From Anastatus disparis (Eukaryota; Arthropoda; Insecta; Hymenoptera; Eupelmidae): 64,000 nt of DNA. The number at the start of each line of letters is the position of its first letter. Position 1 is the stretch's first letter. The DNA is taken from NCBI GenBank assembly GCA_017163975.1, contig JAFFSR010000291.1:2175001-2239000 (forward strand), in the 5' to 3' direction. Positions 22,839 to 34,753 of this stretch are shown here, piece after piece. A program made the translations under genes and the position numbers. Under the pieces are notes generated by a model, which worked only from the letters and a program-made list of their open reading frames with translations, ran no database searches and was not told the DNA's origin.

Positions 22839-25038
22839 TATATTACAGAATTATAATGAACTTTAAAAAAAAGATATATTCATTAATATATAATAAAACC
22901 CCAAGGCATTTATGTTGGTATGTCGTCTGAACTAAAATTAATTTTTTTATGTTTATTGACTTTAATAATTATAATAAATATTTATTTTCAATCAGTTCAT
23001 TATTTTTCTTATATTTAAATCAAAGCTATAACAGAAATTAATTTTCAATCATTTAAGTTAATAATTAAGAGGCAAGACTAATTTCTCGAGAGAGAAAAGG
23101 AGGTGATTTTCCAGGGCTAAAAAAAAGAAAACCAATAAGAAAAATATTTTTAGGTTTAAAGGATACACGGAGAAACTTTTTGGGGCGAGAGACCTCTGGT
23201 AGTGTAGGGCCAGACGCCTCGATAAAGCAAATGAGTCGTCCCGTCTTGAGCATAAAGGTCTGAGACCTTTGTAACCGAGGCCGTGCGTTTATTACGTTCG
23301 ACTGATGTATATGCGGATTCGGTTTTTCCCGGCTTTATGCCTTCAGTCTTCAAATATTTTTTTTCTTATTTCTTCAAAAAACTGAAATTAATTACTAGGA
23401 AAATGATGATAATATATATAATAATATGTCAAACGTAATTGTTAATCAAATTTTCACTTTTGATGTTTCGATTGTTTATACCTTTATTAAAAAGCATCAG
23501 AACAAAAAAAAATCCGAGTTGAATTTTTTATTGTTTTAAATTCTCTTCATTGACGCTTAAATTTTTTAGTAATTATTGAAAAATATACAATTAAAAAAAT
23601 TTTTTTAATTTGAAATTTATACAAATTTTAAAAAAGGATAAAAATAGAATAAAAGTTTATTACTTTTTCTGATTTTTTTGTGTCACTAGTAGAACCACAG
23701 ATATTACTATTTAAATAAGCGCTTTTCATCTAAATTTTTTCTTGTGAGTTTCTGACGGTCTGAGGGTAGTTGTCAGTAGGGGAACGTAGGCAAATCGCGA
23801 ATTAGTGTACAAATAAAAGCCATGTCATCACGCTGCTTAGACCTAAAGTGTAGAATAGTCTTACGAATATTTTCCGTTATTGATTAATTGAAATTGCTGG
23901 TAGATATACTAAAAAGCTGAATTCTAATATTTTAACATGCTTACAATAAAAATATTAATTTTAAAATGATTAATATTTAGTGCTCGATTCAAAGTTTCAA
24001 GAAAAACATCGACTAAACTGTAGTTTAGAACTGTAATTATAATTCACATACGCACTGTGCATTTTTTAAATATTTTAAAAAAAAATATGAAAAAAATTAT
24101 TATATTTTTGGCTATTATTGATTAAAGTTTTGAATTTGCATAAAAAAGATTATTATAATATGCAATTCCCATACTGAATATTATAATTATCATAAACCTT
24201 TAAAAAATTTTAATAAATTAATTGTTTTTATATTTATTATCATTATATGTTTATTATTTAAACAATTTCTGTATGCTTCTAAGTAGCTTAGTAAGTTGCA
24301 AATGTATTTAGGGGGCCTTCTCTTTATCTAGAAATTGTTCATTTTATGAAAAGCAAGACTCGATGTACCAAAAGAAGTATTAACTTCTGTCGGCCAGTCC
24401 CCAAGACTGCCACACCAGGTTTTTTTATTTTAATTCCACTAGAATCTTTTTAAGTGTTGGAGACTCTATCAAGCTAACCAAGCTTTTATTTCATTATTAA
24501 AAAAACATTAAAAAATAAGTGGGTCTTTATTCTCCTTATAAAGATAAAAAAACCACCACCTGTAATGTTTCAATAGTCTATGCTCTCCTCTTCAGAAGCA
24601 TAAAAAAATTTCCATTTAATAAATATCATAAATACATGACAATATAGAAGTCGACTATAAAACAAAATTTTTTTAAGGAAAACATAATTTGGAAAAAAAT
24701 ATTGTTCCATAGTCGACTTTTGTATTGTAATATATTTTTGTTATTTATTGAATCAAAATTTTCCAGAGCTTTTAAAGAAAATGACATAGATCATCGAAAT
24801 GTTGGAAGTTGTGGTTCTTTTTATGTTTATAAGGAGATAAAAAACTTCTTATTTTTTTATTTTATTATTAACAATGTAAAAGCTTGATTAGATCGATAGA
24901 GTATCTATCACTTTGAATATCAACGGTTGAGACGAATAACGGGTTATTTCGTTTGTAGTGAAAGTAAGGAATTAATCTATTTTTAGTTGATTAAATAAGG
25001 AATTCCATTTTTATTTGAATATGTTATATATTTGAAAA
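22839..25038. other. AT-rich spacer with one GC-richer patch
   Basis: A patch at 23070-23350 is clearly GC-richer and has overlapping 62- and 65-codon minus-strand frames. I recognise no domain, and neither frame has support beyond length, so it could be an old exon or element fragment. A 12-bp inverted pair (AGTCGACTAT/ATAGTCGACT) lies at 24649-24721. The frame at 24702-24887 is not supported. Confidence 0.5.
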
Positions 25039-25349
25039 AATATTCGAATTATAATTTGTATATGGTTAAGATAATAAATCCAAAATCTTTGATAATATAT
25101 AAGGCTATTACACGCTAGAAAGAGAACAGGAACAGAAATAAGGAATAAGTTGCATTTATATATATATATATGAGAAATAAGCGCGTTGTTCTTAGGAACA
25201 ACTCGTTATTCCGCATATACATAGATATATAAGTAATGTATTTCTTATATCTGTTCCCTATTCTTTTTCTAGCGTGTAATAGCCCTATATATTATCAAAG
25301 GTTTTGGATATATTATCTGAACCATATACAAATTATAATTCGAATATTT
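25039..25349. mobile_element. MITE-like inverted-repeat element, 311 bp
   Basis: Arms read inward from AATATTCGAATTATAATTTG at both ends, followed by TATATGGTTNAGATAATANAT, CTTTGATAATATATANGGCT and TATTACACGCTAGAAA. A second small hairpin, GTTGTTCTTAGGAACAAC, sits near the centre (about 25185-25202). No coding capacity; target duplication not clear. Confidence 0.8.
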
Positions 25350-25652
25350 TGCCCTAGTGTTTTATCGAAAGATCTTCTTAAACATCTACAATAATATAAT
25401 TGTAACGAACCATTTAATATCGAATCAATTTTTATTATACAATGTTATTCTAATATTGTAATATAGCCCATGAAATAATATTATCGTCTTAAACTACAAT
25501 TTCGTTAGAAATAAATCCTTACCTAATATATAAAATTAATAAATATAGGATTTTATTTTTTATAATAATATTCGTAATACTGTTTCAATACTAATATTCG
25601 TTATTCTATTTACAAAATATTTTACATGTTACTTTTCTTTGGCCCGAACTTA

Positions 25653-25908
25653 GGCCCGAATTCATACTCGTGTCTTGAGTATTAAGTATGACTTAAAAAT
25701 TAAGTATCGTTACTTGAGTATCAGCTGTTACTTTAATTGAGTGTTACATCCTTACCGACGACTATCTCATTTGTGCGATCTTGTTTCATAACTAACTGTG
25801 ATAACCTCTTCATGTAGCACTCAATTAAAGTAACAGCTGATACTCAAGTAACAAAACTTAAGTTTTAAGTCATACTTAATACTCAAGACACGACTATGAA
25901 TTCGGGCC
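25653..25908. mobile_element. MITE-like element, GGCCCGAATTCATA termini
   Basis: 256 bp with ~95-bp inverted repeats: GGCCCGAATTCATANTCGTG, TCTTGAGTATTAAGTATGAC, then TTACTTGAGTATCAGCTG and TTACTTTAATTGAGTG in both arms. The centre (CCTTACCGACGACTATCTC) is unique. The edges are flanked by TTA and ATA, so a target duplication is not clear. Ends of this kind are seen in ISL2EU-type elements, which is a tentative comparison. Confidence 0.8.
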
Positions 25909-25927
25909 ATAATGTTTTTTTATAGTT

Positions 25928-26118
25928 CGAATTCATAGACCTAACTCAAGTCTAAGGCTAGAAATTGTAGTTGTTACTCAGTTCTCAAATATTTTATCCT
26001 TGTTCTTTTTATGGAAAAAGACTAAGAACATAGACAGATATCTGAGAACTGAGTAAAGACTATAACTTTCAGCCTAACGATTGTTACTTGAGTTACGTTA
26101 CTGGATTTGTACCTATGT
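25928..26118. mobile_element. Second MITE-like element next to the GGCCCG element
   Basis: Inverted arms share AACTCAAGT, AAGGCTNGAAA and TTACTCAGTTCTCANATAT. The left end (TTCGAATTCATAGACCT) resembles the neighbouring element's terminus, so the two may be related families. About 190 bp; edges approximate. Confidence 0.6.
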
Positions 26119-27659
26119 CAATGGAGATAATATAATGCAATACATGACATAAGTGCAAACTTTATTTATGATCTTTAAAACAATTGCAAATGTCATAAAA
26201 TAATTGCGAATAATATGCGCTTTTTAACAAAAATATATTTAATATTGTAATATTAATATGAGACATGTAAACAAGATTTCAATGTTCTCGCATGCTCACA
26301 TTTTTTTACACAGTGTAAAAATAGACCACATAGCTCTCGCAAAAGTGTGACTTGAGTGCAGATTTAGATTACATAGTGTTAAAAATGCCAAAGTCAAGGT
26401 TCATATTATTAAATCATGATGATAATGTTTGTATTGATAAGTTTTTCTTACGAAATATAAATTCATATGTAATCTCAAGTTGATATTTTAACCGTACTTA
26501 ATATAGCTGTACCTGTGAAATGACTTATTTATCAAAATATTTTCTATTATTAAAGCAATATAATATTTAAAAGATTTTATCACATATAAAGTAGTGAAAT
26601 ATCAACAAAATCATGAAAGAAGTGTTTAAATACCTAATCTAAAATGTGGATTCGTGCAAAAATATGATGCGAATATTTGTAAATCTTATTTTTCTGACTT
26701 GATTGCATAATTAAATTCATAAATAAAGTTCAAGAATACAATTTCTTAATATAAATAATAATACAAAGTCTGCATATGAGCTACAATCAGCTAAAAACGT
26801 CGAAAAAATGAGTTTTTTGCATTTTTAACTATGGCGCACCAACAGAAAATATCTGGAAAAATTCAGGCAAGTAATTTCAAACAAAATACAAATTTTTTGC
26901 AAGAATTGGCCCTGTACCGCATTTCTCGTCAAAATAGGAAGGGTTTGAATTTTTTTTTCATCCTTTTAGGTTATATAGCATCATCAAATGTTTATGAAAA
27001 AAATTCTACATAATTTGTAACCATTTAAGCTATAAGCACGATTTTCTTGGGGTTTTTTTACTGACTAGATGCGAAGAAAAAAATAAATAGTGAAAAAGTC
27101 ATTTTTTCCATGCTGTGGACAGGGGGAGGGGGTCGCGGTCTGCAAATATGACAAAAACTATTTTTTCTTTATTCAAAACAAAGTTACAAGGTCAAACAAA
27201 AATTTCAGGGACAGGGCAAAATTGACTATCTTAACGGGGGGTGCCCTTTGAAATATAAAATAATATATAATCACACTATGTACACTTAAATGGGAGTCGG
27301 TCTAGGGAGCCCCCTAACATCTTCCAGGGTCCCCGTACCACTCCTGGGTGTTTTCGTTGTATCAATACTTTTTATAGTAACAATGCAGCGGATTCGGCAA
27401 ATAGGAAGCTCTGCTTCGAGGAGGAATACCTCGCAAAAAACATGTGACTGTTTGACGCGTAACCCTCTAGTAACCCTGACAGCGTTCTGGCTGAAGATAT
27501 AAAATAAGAAGAATTTCTTAAATAAGTTTATTACTATTAATGGGACACATTAGGAGTACATCATGTTAGTGCCTCTGCAAATTTATAATTTTTCATATTC
27601 ATCATCTTTATACTTACGTTTAATATCGATTATATATTTTTGAGTTTATAATGAAAATG

Positions 27660-27660
<1 letters not shown>
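26119..27660. other. Spacer, no gene supported
   Basis: Frames at 26831-27013 and 27290-27502 have no recognisable domain. A G-rich stretch (CAGGGGGAGGGGGTCGCGG, about 27119-27138) and a GGGGGGTGCCC stretch (about 27235-27247) stand out in AT-rich DNA but are unexplained. Confidence 0.5.

Positions 27661-27708
<48 letters not shown>
27661..27708. repeat. (TA)n microsatellite
   Basis: About 24 uninterrupted TA/AT units. The LTR-like block that follows starts exactly at its end. Confidence 0.95.
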
Positions 27709-27712
<4 letters not shown>

Positions 27713-28970
27713 AACGTTTTTCCCTTTCGGGAGGGGGAAATACGTATAACTCCTGTTGCCAGACGCTTCAGTGAGTTACCAGGGTAAGATCGGCAGGAGT
27801 TGGAGGGATCGGACGGTGGAAAGTAAAGGAAAGTAACCGGGTTTAACACGTTCGGTTATGCTAGGGAGTACCTTGGCTTTATTGTACTCATAAACTCATA
27901 TACAACGACGATTACAAATATGAATTAATAATAATGTATAAATCAAAGCTAAACCTAATGATCTTATATAATGCAAATAACTAACCTAACCTTAACGGAA
28001 TGTAATGTACAAAGATAATTAGTTCTTGTTTAAATCGGCCACTTGACGGCTATTTAATAAATGACTCAAATCAATTAATAATCTTTAGTGAATCTAATTT
28101 ATTAGTTTGAGTTTAACTAAAAGATTCTACGGCCTGGACGGTCTAATTTATACCGGCGGCTTTTACCTGCAACAATGTGCGAAACAAAAGAAACAATGAT
28201 TAATAATTAAATAATTATAATATAACTAGGCGGCGGCATCTAACAACGCTATACTTAATACTACGGTAATAATAATAATGACGGTGGGTAGCCGGCTCCC
28301 TTAATTATCTGAATTACAAATCTCTATAGGCATGCGGGACCTTTAAGTGACGTAAAGACAATGGGTGGCCGACACCCTTAACTTATTCTAATATCTTATA
28401 TTTAAACGCGGTCGGACGGAGTCCTTAAACTAAAATAAAACGAGTAATGGGTGGACGACACCCTTAATTTATTCTACTGTTCACGTACACGCGGACGCGA
28501 CAAGCCATGGGTGGACGACACCCTTAATTGAGCTAGTGGCGAAATGTGAAATAGAATATGATATTTTGGGTGGACGTCACCCTTAAGTTCAGCGGCGCAA
28601 GTTCGGCATTGCGGCGGCGGCAAAAATTGCAAGTGTGCTCTAGGCAGGTAGATTTACGCCTGTGTGCTCACTTGACGTAACTCTAGCACTGCCAGCATAT
28701 GCACTGTAGTGTAGACCTGTGTGCGCACTTGGTCTACCCTCATGTGCAAGAGAGAGAAGCTCTGCCTAAGCTGTGGTGCTCCGCAAGCCAAGGCAGCCAG
28801 CTACTACAAGTCTCATTCTCTCTTAGCCTTGTGTGCTTACTGAGGTAAAGAGAGGGGAGAGACTGTAGTCGACACTGCTCTGCTTAGCTGTGCTTCTTGG
28901 CCTCTTATATACTTCGGCCTCATTTTTCCCGATGCGTGCAACGACGTTTGAAGTTGCCACCTGGCGGCTG
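27709..28970 (-). mobile_element. LTR-like block, minus orientation (possible solo LTR)
   Basis: GC-richer than its surroundings. On the plus strand it begins TGTAACGTTTTTCCC, so on the minus strand it ends ...ACGTTACA, as the solo LTR at 57809 does. On the minus strand ACAATAAAGCC (about 27875) could be a polyadenylation signal, and TATATAAG (about 28902-28910) could be a TATA box with a plausible leader after it. No gag or pol is present. The other terminus is not resolved; it may lie at the palindrome starting at 28971 or beyond, so length is approximate. Confidence 0.4.
28286..28590. repeat. GGGTGGACGACACCCTTAA repeats, each a small hairpin
   Basis: GGGTNGNCGNCNCCCTTAA recurs at about 28286, 28373, 28449, 28509 and 28568, with a weak copy near 28420. 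Each copy contains GGGTG...CACCC, which can pair. Spacing is irregular (60-87 bp), and the linkers differ. Confidence 0.8.
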
Positions 28971-29131
28971 AGCTCAGAACTACTGTTCTATCGTAGCTGG
29001 CCGTTAGGCGGGAAATTTGAATGCGCGGGTATTTATACTCGTCGCAATATATATTGCGACGAGTATACATACCCGCGCATTCAAATTTCCCGCCTGACGG
29101 TCAAGCTACTATAGAACAGTAGTTCTGAGCT
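28971..29131. repeat. 161-bp palindrome without spacer
   Basis: Arms of ~80 bp meet at GTCGCAATATATATTGCGAC (about 29041-29060). Both arms read AGCTCAGAACTACTGTTCTA from outside, then GGCGGGAAATTTGAATGCGC and GGGTATNTATACTCGTCGCA. There are only a handful of mismatches. The 70-codon frames across it on both strands are mirror images and not genes. It could be a tiny foldback element or the end of the LTR-like block. Confidence 0.9.
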
Positions 29132-29415
29132 TAAACTAAAGACTTAAACTCACCAGAGTTTCTAAAAAGACGTTAATTCAGAGAAGTAAATAAAAACATG
29201 GTAACTTAGCGCGTACATGTTTTTATGCGCTCTTCTGCATTAGCATCTTTTTCAAAACTTAAGTGAGTTAGTCCTTCTAAGACCTTGGCCGAATCGGCAT
29301 CTTTTTCAACTTGATCGAATCAGTAGCTTGTTGCTCTCACCCAAAGATTTGACTTTTATTGGCTATTGTTGAGGTTGTTTTGGATATACAGTCTGTGTCA
29401 ATGGTTAGTTTTTAA
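29132..29415. other. Spacer between the palindrome and X copy A
   Basis: No gene or repeat recognised. Confidence 0.5.
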
Positions 29416-29665
29416 CTGACTTCAAAAAAGAGGAGGTTCTCAATTCAATTGAATTTTTTTTTTGTATTTTACTTCATAATTCCGTCATTTCTAAACCGAT
29501 TCGAAAAAACTTTTTTTTTATCTAATAGAGGATGTCTGCAGAAAGGTCCCATATGTGTCCTATAATTATTGGACCAATATTCGGTTTGTATGAGAAATCA
29601 TCATATTAAGAAAAACGGGGTGTTTTGTTTTCTCATTTACCTCCCTTATACTTCGCCTGCTATAC

Positions 29666-29693
29666 TCTCTCTCTGTCTCTCTCTGTCTCTTTC

Positions 29694-29730
<37 letters not shown>

Positions 29731-29751
29731 GTTTCTCTCTCTCCCTCTGTG
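29666..29751. repeat. (CT)n tract, left of LINE A
   Basis: CTCTCTGTCTCTCT-type sequence between the X 5' part and the LINE 5' end. Its partner at 34447-34493 borders the LINE 3' end. Confidence 0.9.
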
Positions 29752-30978
29752 AGTTTGCTGATACGTGCCTTATATTGCTCTGATTTATTTCATTATTTTT
29801 GAGTGGAAGCAGATTTGATTTCTGATTTTGAAGTGTGTGCACATGTGGAGAATTTTGCTGGCTTCATGCTGATACATTTGGTTGCTAGCTGCATTTTTGG
29901 AGGAGCTGCATTTCATCAAAGCAAAATTCGCAGTTATTTCACATAGTGAAGCGTGATCTTGTCTCATCATTGCCGACATAAAGCATGATCTAGCACCTGC
30001 GCGCGCAGCCTAATTGAAGATATTTTTGTTTGAGGTATTTTCTACATTTGCGCGGCACGTGTTTCTTTCACGCGCCCGTGCCTGTAAATGAATTTTCTCA
30101 ACAATAATGCACTTGACAAATCATCAACTAATTGTTCTTATTTTTTACTGTATTTTGCTACTAGTTTTCGTGGGATTGAGTGCTTTTTATGTCTTTGAGT
30201 TTCCAGCTGATCAATTAATTGTAGTAGCGTCTGCATGCGTGTACCACTGAGTTTCCGCTTCTTTCTATGTTGCTGAGCATTATATCTTTTAATCAAGGCT
30301 TCGTTGTTTCCGTGCAGTGCGCATTAATATTAATGCGTACTCACGGTAGTACGTATTTAATCATTTTTATGAGTCAATCATTTTATGCATTTTTTACATA
30401 AAATCTATATGACATTTTCATGTGGCCGTACGCATTTGAGTTTAACTCTTAAGAGGAGCTATATGCTGGATTTGTCGACAGCAGCGCCATTATTGCATGA
30501 AGGAGTTATAATGCTACTGCTATTTTTGAATGATACTGCAATCAGACAATCTCTATGTTTTGGTCATCTACGGTGCGAATTTTTCTGAAGTCAACATAGT
30601 TTCCTACATCACCAATTCTAGCGGCGAAGTACTCAGCTTCATTTTAGAACCAATTCAACGTTATTTAAACTTTAATTCAACTGCGACTTTATTTCTGATT
30701 TGTACTGCGAATTGTCATCTGCCCTTGCAACTGTGATTTGACTGGTAAGTGCTGTTTGTTATGCCAATTTTTAGCGTTTGTCATTGATGGGTCGAGTGTG
30801 TGCGTACTGTGGGCTATCTTCGGACAGGTCGTCATCCACTATACTCTGCTCACGGCGCAGCTCTATTTTTCACGTGGATTGCTGCTCTAATCACTGGTTT
30901 GTGTCGTCTACTCGTATAATCTGTGATAGCTGAATAGATATCTCTGCTCGTAACGAAGCAGAGCTACAGGGGCCTATT

Positions 30979-32064
30979 ATGCAGTCGATTAGTGACAGTA
31001 CTGTCGTAGCTGTTCCTTCGTGTGCTGTTTCTCAGTCTGAAACGCAATCATCTTTTTCCTTGACCAGTCAGGTCTCGACTAAGCGTGTGGCCTCTCCGCT
31101 CTCTCCATCCACTAAGCCACTGTTGAGACGGCATTGTGCTGAAGCGTCAACATCGTCAGTCTCACACGCTGTTTCTAGAACGGTTGGAATTTTTCTCTCT
31201 CCTGAATCACTATCCGTTCGTCTTCCTTTAAACGTTGCTCCTGCTTCCAACGATATATCTAACATGGCTGAAATTCTAGAGGCGTTGAAAGAGCAACAGT
31301 TGGAACTAAATGCCCAACAAACAGCTATACTTAAGAAACAGGCCAATGAGGAGATTAAAAACGAACTAGCTTCGATTCGTGAGGAGTAGCATGATCTTCG
31401 TGCTCTGCTTAAGTAGCATGAGGCTGAAATCAATGCCATCAAGTCGGACCTGGCTCTTATTCATAACGCTACTCAAACAGATGAGTGTGAGATTCTTATA
31501 TCAGGCATCCCTTTGTCGGTTGCTATTCCTGATGGTGATGTTCTGAACACTATTTTCAGTTCCATTGGCTTCCAATTTAGTCAGGCATTTGTTTTCAGCA
31601 CCCACCAGTAGTCACCACCTGCTAGGTCTGATAATTCTGATAATTCTGAAATAGATGTCGACCAGGCGCTGGCTTCAGATACTGTAAATAATTCTACATC
31701 CTCTTCTTTTAATATACCGTCTCGTAAGCTTGTGTTTAAATGTATTTTTGCTACCGTCAAAGACTCAGTCATGGCTGCAGCTGCAAAGCTGCGCTTTAAA
31801 TCATGTCTTCAGCTTTTTGGTGTGGGTGGTGATAATGATAAGGTGTTTCTGAGAGCTTTGTTGCCCAAGGAGACTTTTGAACTGCTCAAGTCTGCTCATA
31901 AAGTATCTCGTGAGAAAAACATCTCTAAACCATTTGTCAGGTCTCTAACAGTTTATATGAAGAGTTCTGCGAAGGCCAAACTTCGTGCCATCCATACTGT
32001 GGCTGATCTTGCTTTTTTTAATAATCTTCAAAAAAAAACTGACGGTATCAAAGGTCTCATGTGA
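30979..32064 (+). pseudogene. LINE A ORF1 with three in-frame TAG stops
   Basis: A 361-codon frame from the ATG at 30979 to TGA at 32062-32064. It is broken by TAG at 31387, 31414 and 31609, each of which sits where a CAG (Gln) would fit. The N-terminus is Ser/Thr-rich; the middle is helical and Glu/Gln-rich (EILEALKEQQLELNAQQTA), probably a coiled coil. The second half holds KCIFATVKDSVMAAAAKLRF and FLRALLPKETFELLKSAHKV. No zinc knuckle or PHD finger is visible. By position it is the nucleic-acid-binding ORF1 protein. Its stop overlaps the start of ORF2 by a few bases. Confidence 0.7.
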
Positions 32065-34089
32065 CTGATTATAGTTCTGATTTTAATGCCTCCTTTCTGA
32101 GCAATAGTCTCAATACTAATCATGGTTTTTACGCTGTAATTACTGCTCCTGTGTTAAGTAAACGCAAGGGCAATCTACTTGCTGCACATATTAATGTAAA
32201 TAGACTAAGGTCACTCTTCAATTTAGTTGAGGCTCAATGTCTCGACAAAGGCTACGATCTTTTAGCTCCACCTGAAACTTTTCTGTCGACACTTGATGAT
32301 GATGCCATCTTATCTATTGCTGGTCATAATCTATTTCGATTGGACAGGTTAGGTAAAGAGGGAGGTGGTGTTGCGGCATACATTTGTGAGGACTACAAGC
32401 TTACAGTCCTGCATCATTCTGAGCCTACTTTTAATAATGAACCTGAGTACTTAATGCTTGATATTAAGGTCTTTAATGAAAGGCTTCTTTTTGCCGTCAT
32501 TTATGCCCGTCCCAACGCTACTAACTCTGCATATTTCTTTAATATTTTGTCTAACCTCAGCAGCAAATACAGAAATATTCTTATCACAGGTAATTTCAAT
32601 GCAAATTTACTCGTTACTAAGCATGCCTCGTCGTTTTTCAGAGGCAGCGTCCAGTCACTTTCTTTTTATATCGTTCCTTCAGAGCCGACATATCATATCA
32701 TTTTTGAGAGTTTTATTTCACATACTTGACTAGACTTATTTATTGTTAGTGATGCTGATTCGGTGCTGTCCTATTCGAAATCTGAGGCATCATTTACAGC
32801 GGGTCACGACTTGATTGAGCTGGAGCTTGGATTGAGCTGGAGCTTGGATTGAGCTTAAGGTCTTCAAACTTCTCAGCTCTCCAAAGAAGTTTTATGCTCG
32901 TAGGCTGGGTTCTGTGAATACTGAATCTCTTAACACTTTTATTTCAAATTCCCTTGAGGCTAGCTTACATGAGACCAATTGTTTTGTTCTGAGTAATTTA
33001 AGTAATTTTGTGTTGTTTTCTTCTTTTCTTGTTATTTCTAACTCTACTAATTTGAGTTCTAACCATGATGTACAGGTTAATGTTTTGTCTTCATCTATTA
33101 TAGATGCCTTTGACTAGTATGCTCCTCTTAAGCTGAATGTTATACGACCTCGTAGCAAGCCATGGGTTTCTCATAATATTAGGTTTATGATAAAAAAGCG
33201 TGATCGAGCTTATCGTTGGGCTACGAGAACTAGTTGCGACGAGGACATTCGAAGATATAGGTCTCTGAGAAGCAAAATTTCTAACAGTCTAGACACTGCA
33301 AAAATCAATTACATTTCGTCTCCCTTCATTTCGGCTTCAACATTTCGGCTGCCTTCCCCTCTGCAGTACCTTTCTTCAGAGACTTTGCTAAAGCACTACT
33401 CTTCTGTTGCTAGGGACTGCACTTCGTTGACTCAGAGAGATATGGATGAGATATTGAGCATACCCCTGTCAAGCTATCGGCCAATTTTTGATTTTCTGCT
33501 CCTTCTAAGTCTTCAGGGTGTAATAGTGTTTCTGTGGATATGCTTAAGATTGCCACGCCCTCTATTCTTGGACCATTGACGGAGCTTGTAAATGGCTCTC
33601 TCACCTTTTATATTTTCTAACAAATTGGAAAAGAGCTTCCATACTACCTTTGACAAAATCTAAATTAAGAGCCTTGTGGAATCGCTGATTTTTCCCCACT
33701 TCGACTATGCCTGTGTAGTATACAACGATCTTTTCAATTATGAAAACTTAAAACTTTATAAGGCCCTCAATGCCTGTGTGAGTTTCGTTTATGGTAACAT
33801 AGCTTTCCGCGAATGTGTGACTCCCTATAGGCTTAATCTTGGTTGGCTCTTGGTCCTATCGAGGAGAAAGTATTTCATAATTACGTTGGCATATTCTGTC
33901 ATTTCTGGTCACAGCCTGACTTTCTTGGCAAATCGGTTCGTCAAAGTTGACACTGGCTCTGACATCCGTTCATCTGTACGTAGGCCGCCTAAAGTTCTCC
34001 TCTATCCGCCGGTTCGTGCGAGTGCCTTGCAGAACTCATTTACACATCTCGCTACAAATCCAATATCCTATAATTCCAATATCCTTTGA
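32061..34089 (+). pseudogene. LINE A ORF2 remnant: endonuclease and C-terminus, no RT core
   Basis: The endonuclease part (32061-32730 and on) has PPETFL, EGGGVAAYI, AVIYARPN and ITGNFNANLL; the usual GDFN Asp is Asn here. A TGA at 32727-32729 replaces the Trp of the SHTW-LDLF block. A 17-bp tandem duplication (GATTGAGCTGGAGCTTG, 32813-32846) shifts the frame. The linker (33187-33579) has KKRDRAYRWATRT. The reverse transcriptase is missing: after SILPLTKSK-like sequence (about 33640-33660) the text jumps to LIFPHFDYACVVYNDL (33676-34089), so motifs A to E are deleted. Non-functional. Confidence 0.8.
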
Positions 34090-34446
34090 GGTGGGTTCTA
34101 TTAGGGTGGTTAAAAAGCACGCATTCGACTGATTAATCGATGTAGAGCGCGGGGATTGGCGTAGGGAAGCAGCTGCTCTAGACTGAGCCCTAGTTGTTGT
34201 GAGGTTACCAGCTGGCGTACGCAATTCAATTTAATTTTACTCTTATCAATTTCTTGTTCAATCTCAAATTTTACATAAACTTTTCTTAATTATGTTATTT
34301 ATTGTTTTTTAATTTTAAAATTTCAGTTGTTCATTGTTTTAATTACATTAGTTTATTTTTTATGTTGATTCTTTATATTGTACTTGTTGAATCATACGGA
34401 GTACTACCCCATAATTAATAAAATTTTTGTCAAATCAAATCAAATC

Positions 34447-34493
34447 TCTTTCTGTTTCTCTCTCATTCTCTCTCTCTCTCTCTCTTCCTCTTG
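34447..34493. repeat. (CT)n tract, right of LINE A
   Basis: TCTCTTTCTGTTTCTCTCTC and further CT units, joined directly to the (CAAAT)n LINE end. Confidence 0.9.
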
Positions 34494-34753
34494 CTCCAGC
34501 TTAAATATATATACATGCACACACAACGACACTGTGCCGTTAAGCCATCTCTCTTTCCTCCTATACATTGCTTGGTATAGTGTACTAATGCATGCGTTAT
34601 GAATTAATAATGAAAGTTAGGCTCAATTGGTGGGTCTACTAATATTTGCGCTTTTAGTAAGAGGATTCACTAAAAAAAAAATAGAAAATAAACATTTTTT
34701 AACAAAAAAAAAAATTTTTAACAAAAAAAAATCGATTTCAAAAACAATGAAAA

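Larger units (their letters stand above)
29752..34446 (+). mobile_element. LINE A in the (CT)n tract of XA
   Basis: Long leader (29752-30978), ORF1 (30979-32064), ORF2 (32061-34089) and a 3' tail ending in ACCCCATAATTAATAAAATT and (CAAAT)3. Related to LINE C, which ends in the same GGAGTACTACCCCATAATTAA-like sequence and (CAAAT)n, and more distantly to LINE B. ORF1 lacks a PHD finger, so this family differs from the LINE at 15030-20390. The reverse transcriptase core is deleted. Confidence 0.85.

Noticed and set aside
23065..23353. Minus-strand frames in a GC-richer patch
   Set aside because: Two overlapping frames of similar length, no recognisable domain and no splice or start evidence; left as unexplained patch.
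28837..29114. Two 70-codon frames on opposite strands
   Set aside because: Mirror images produced by the palindrome at 28971-29131.
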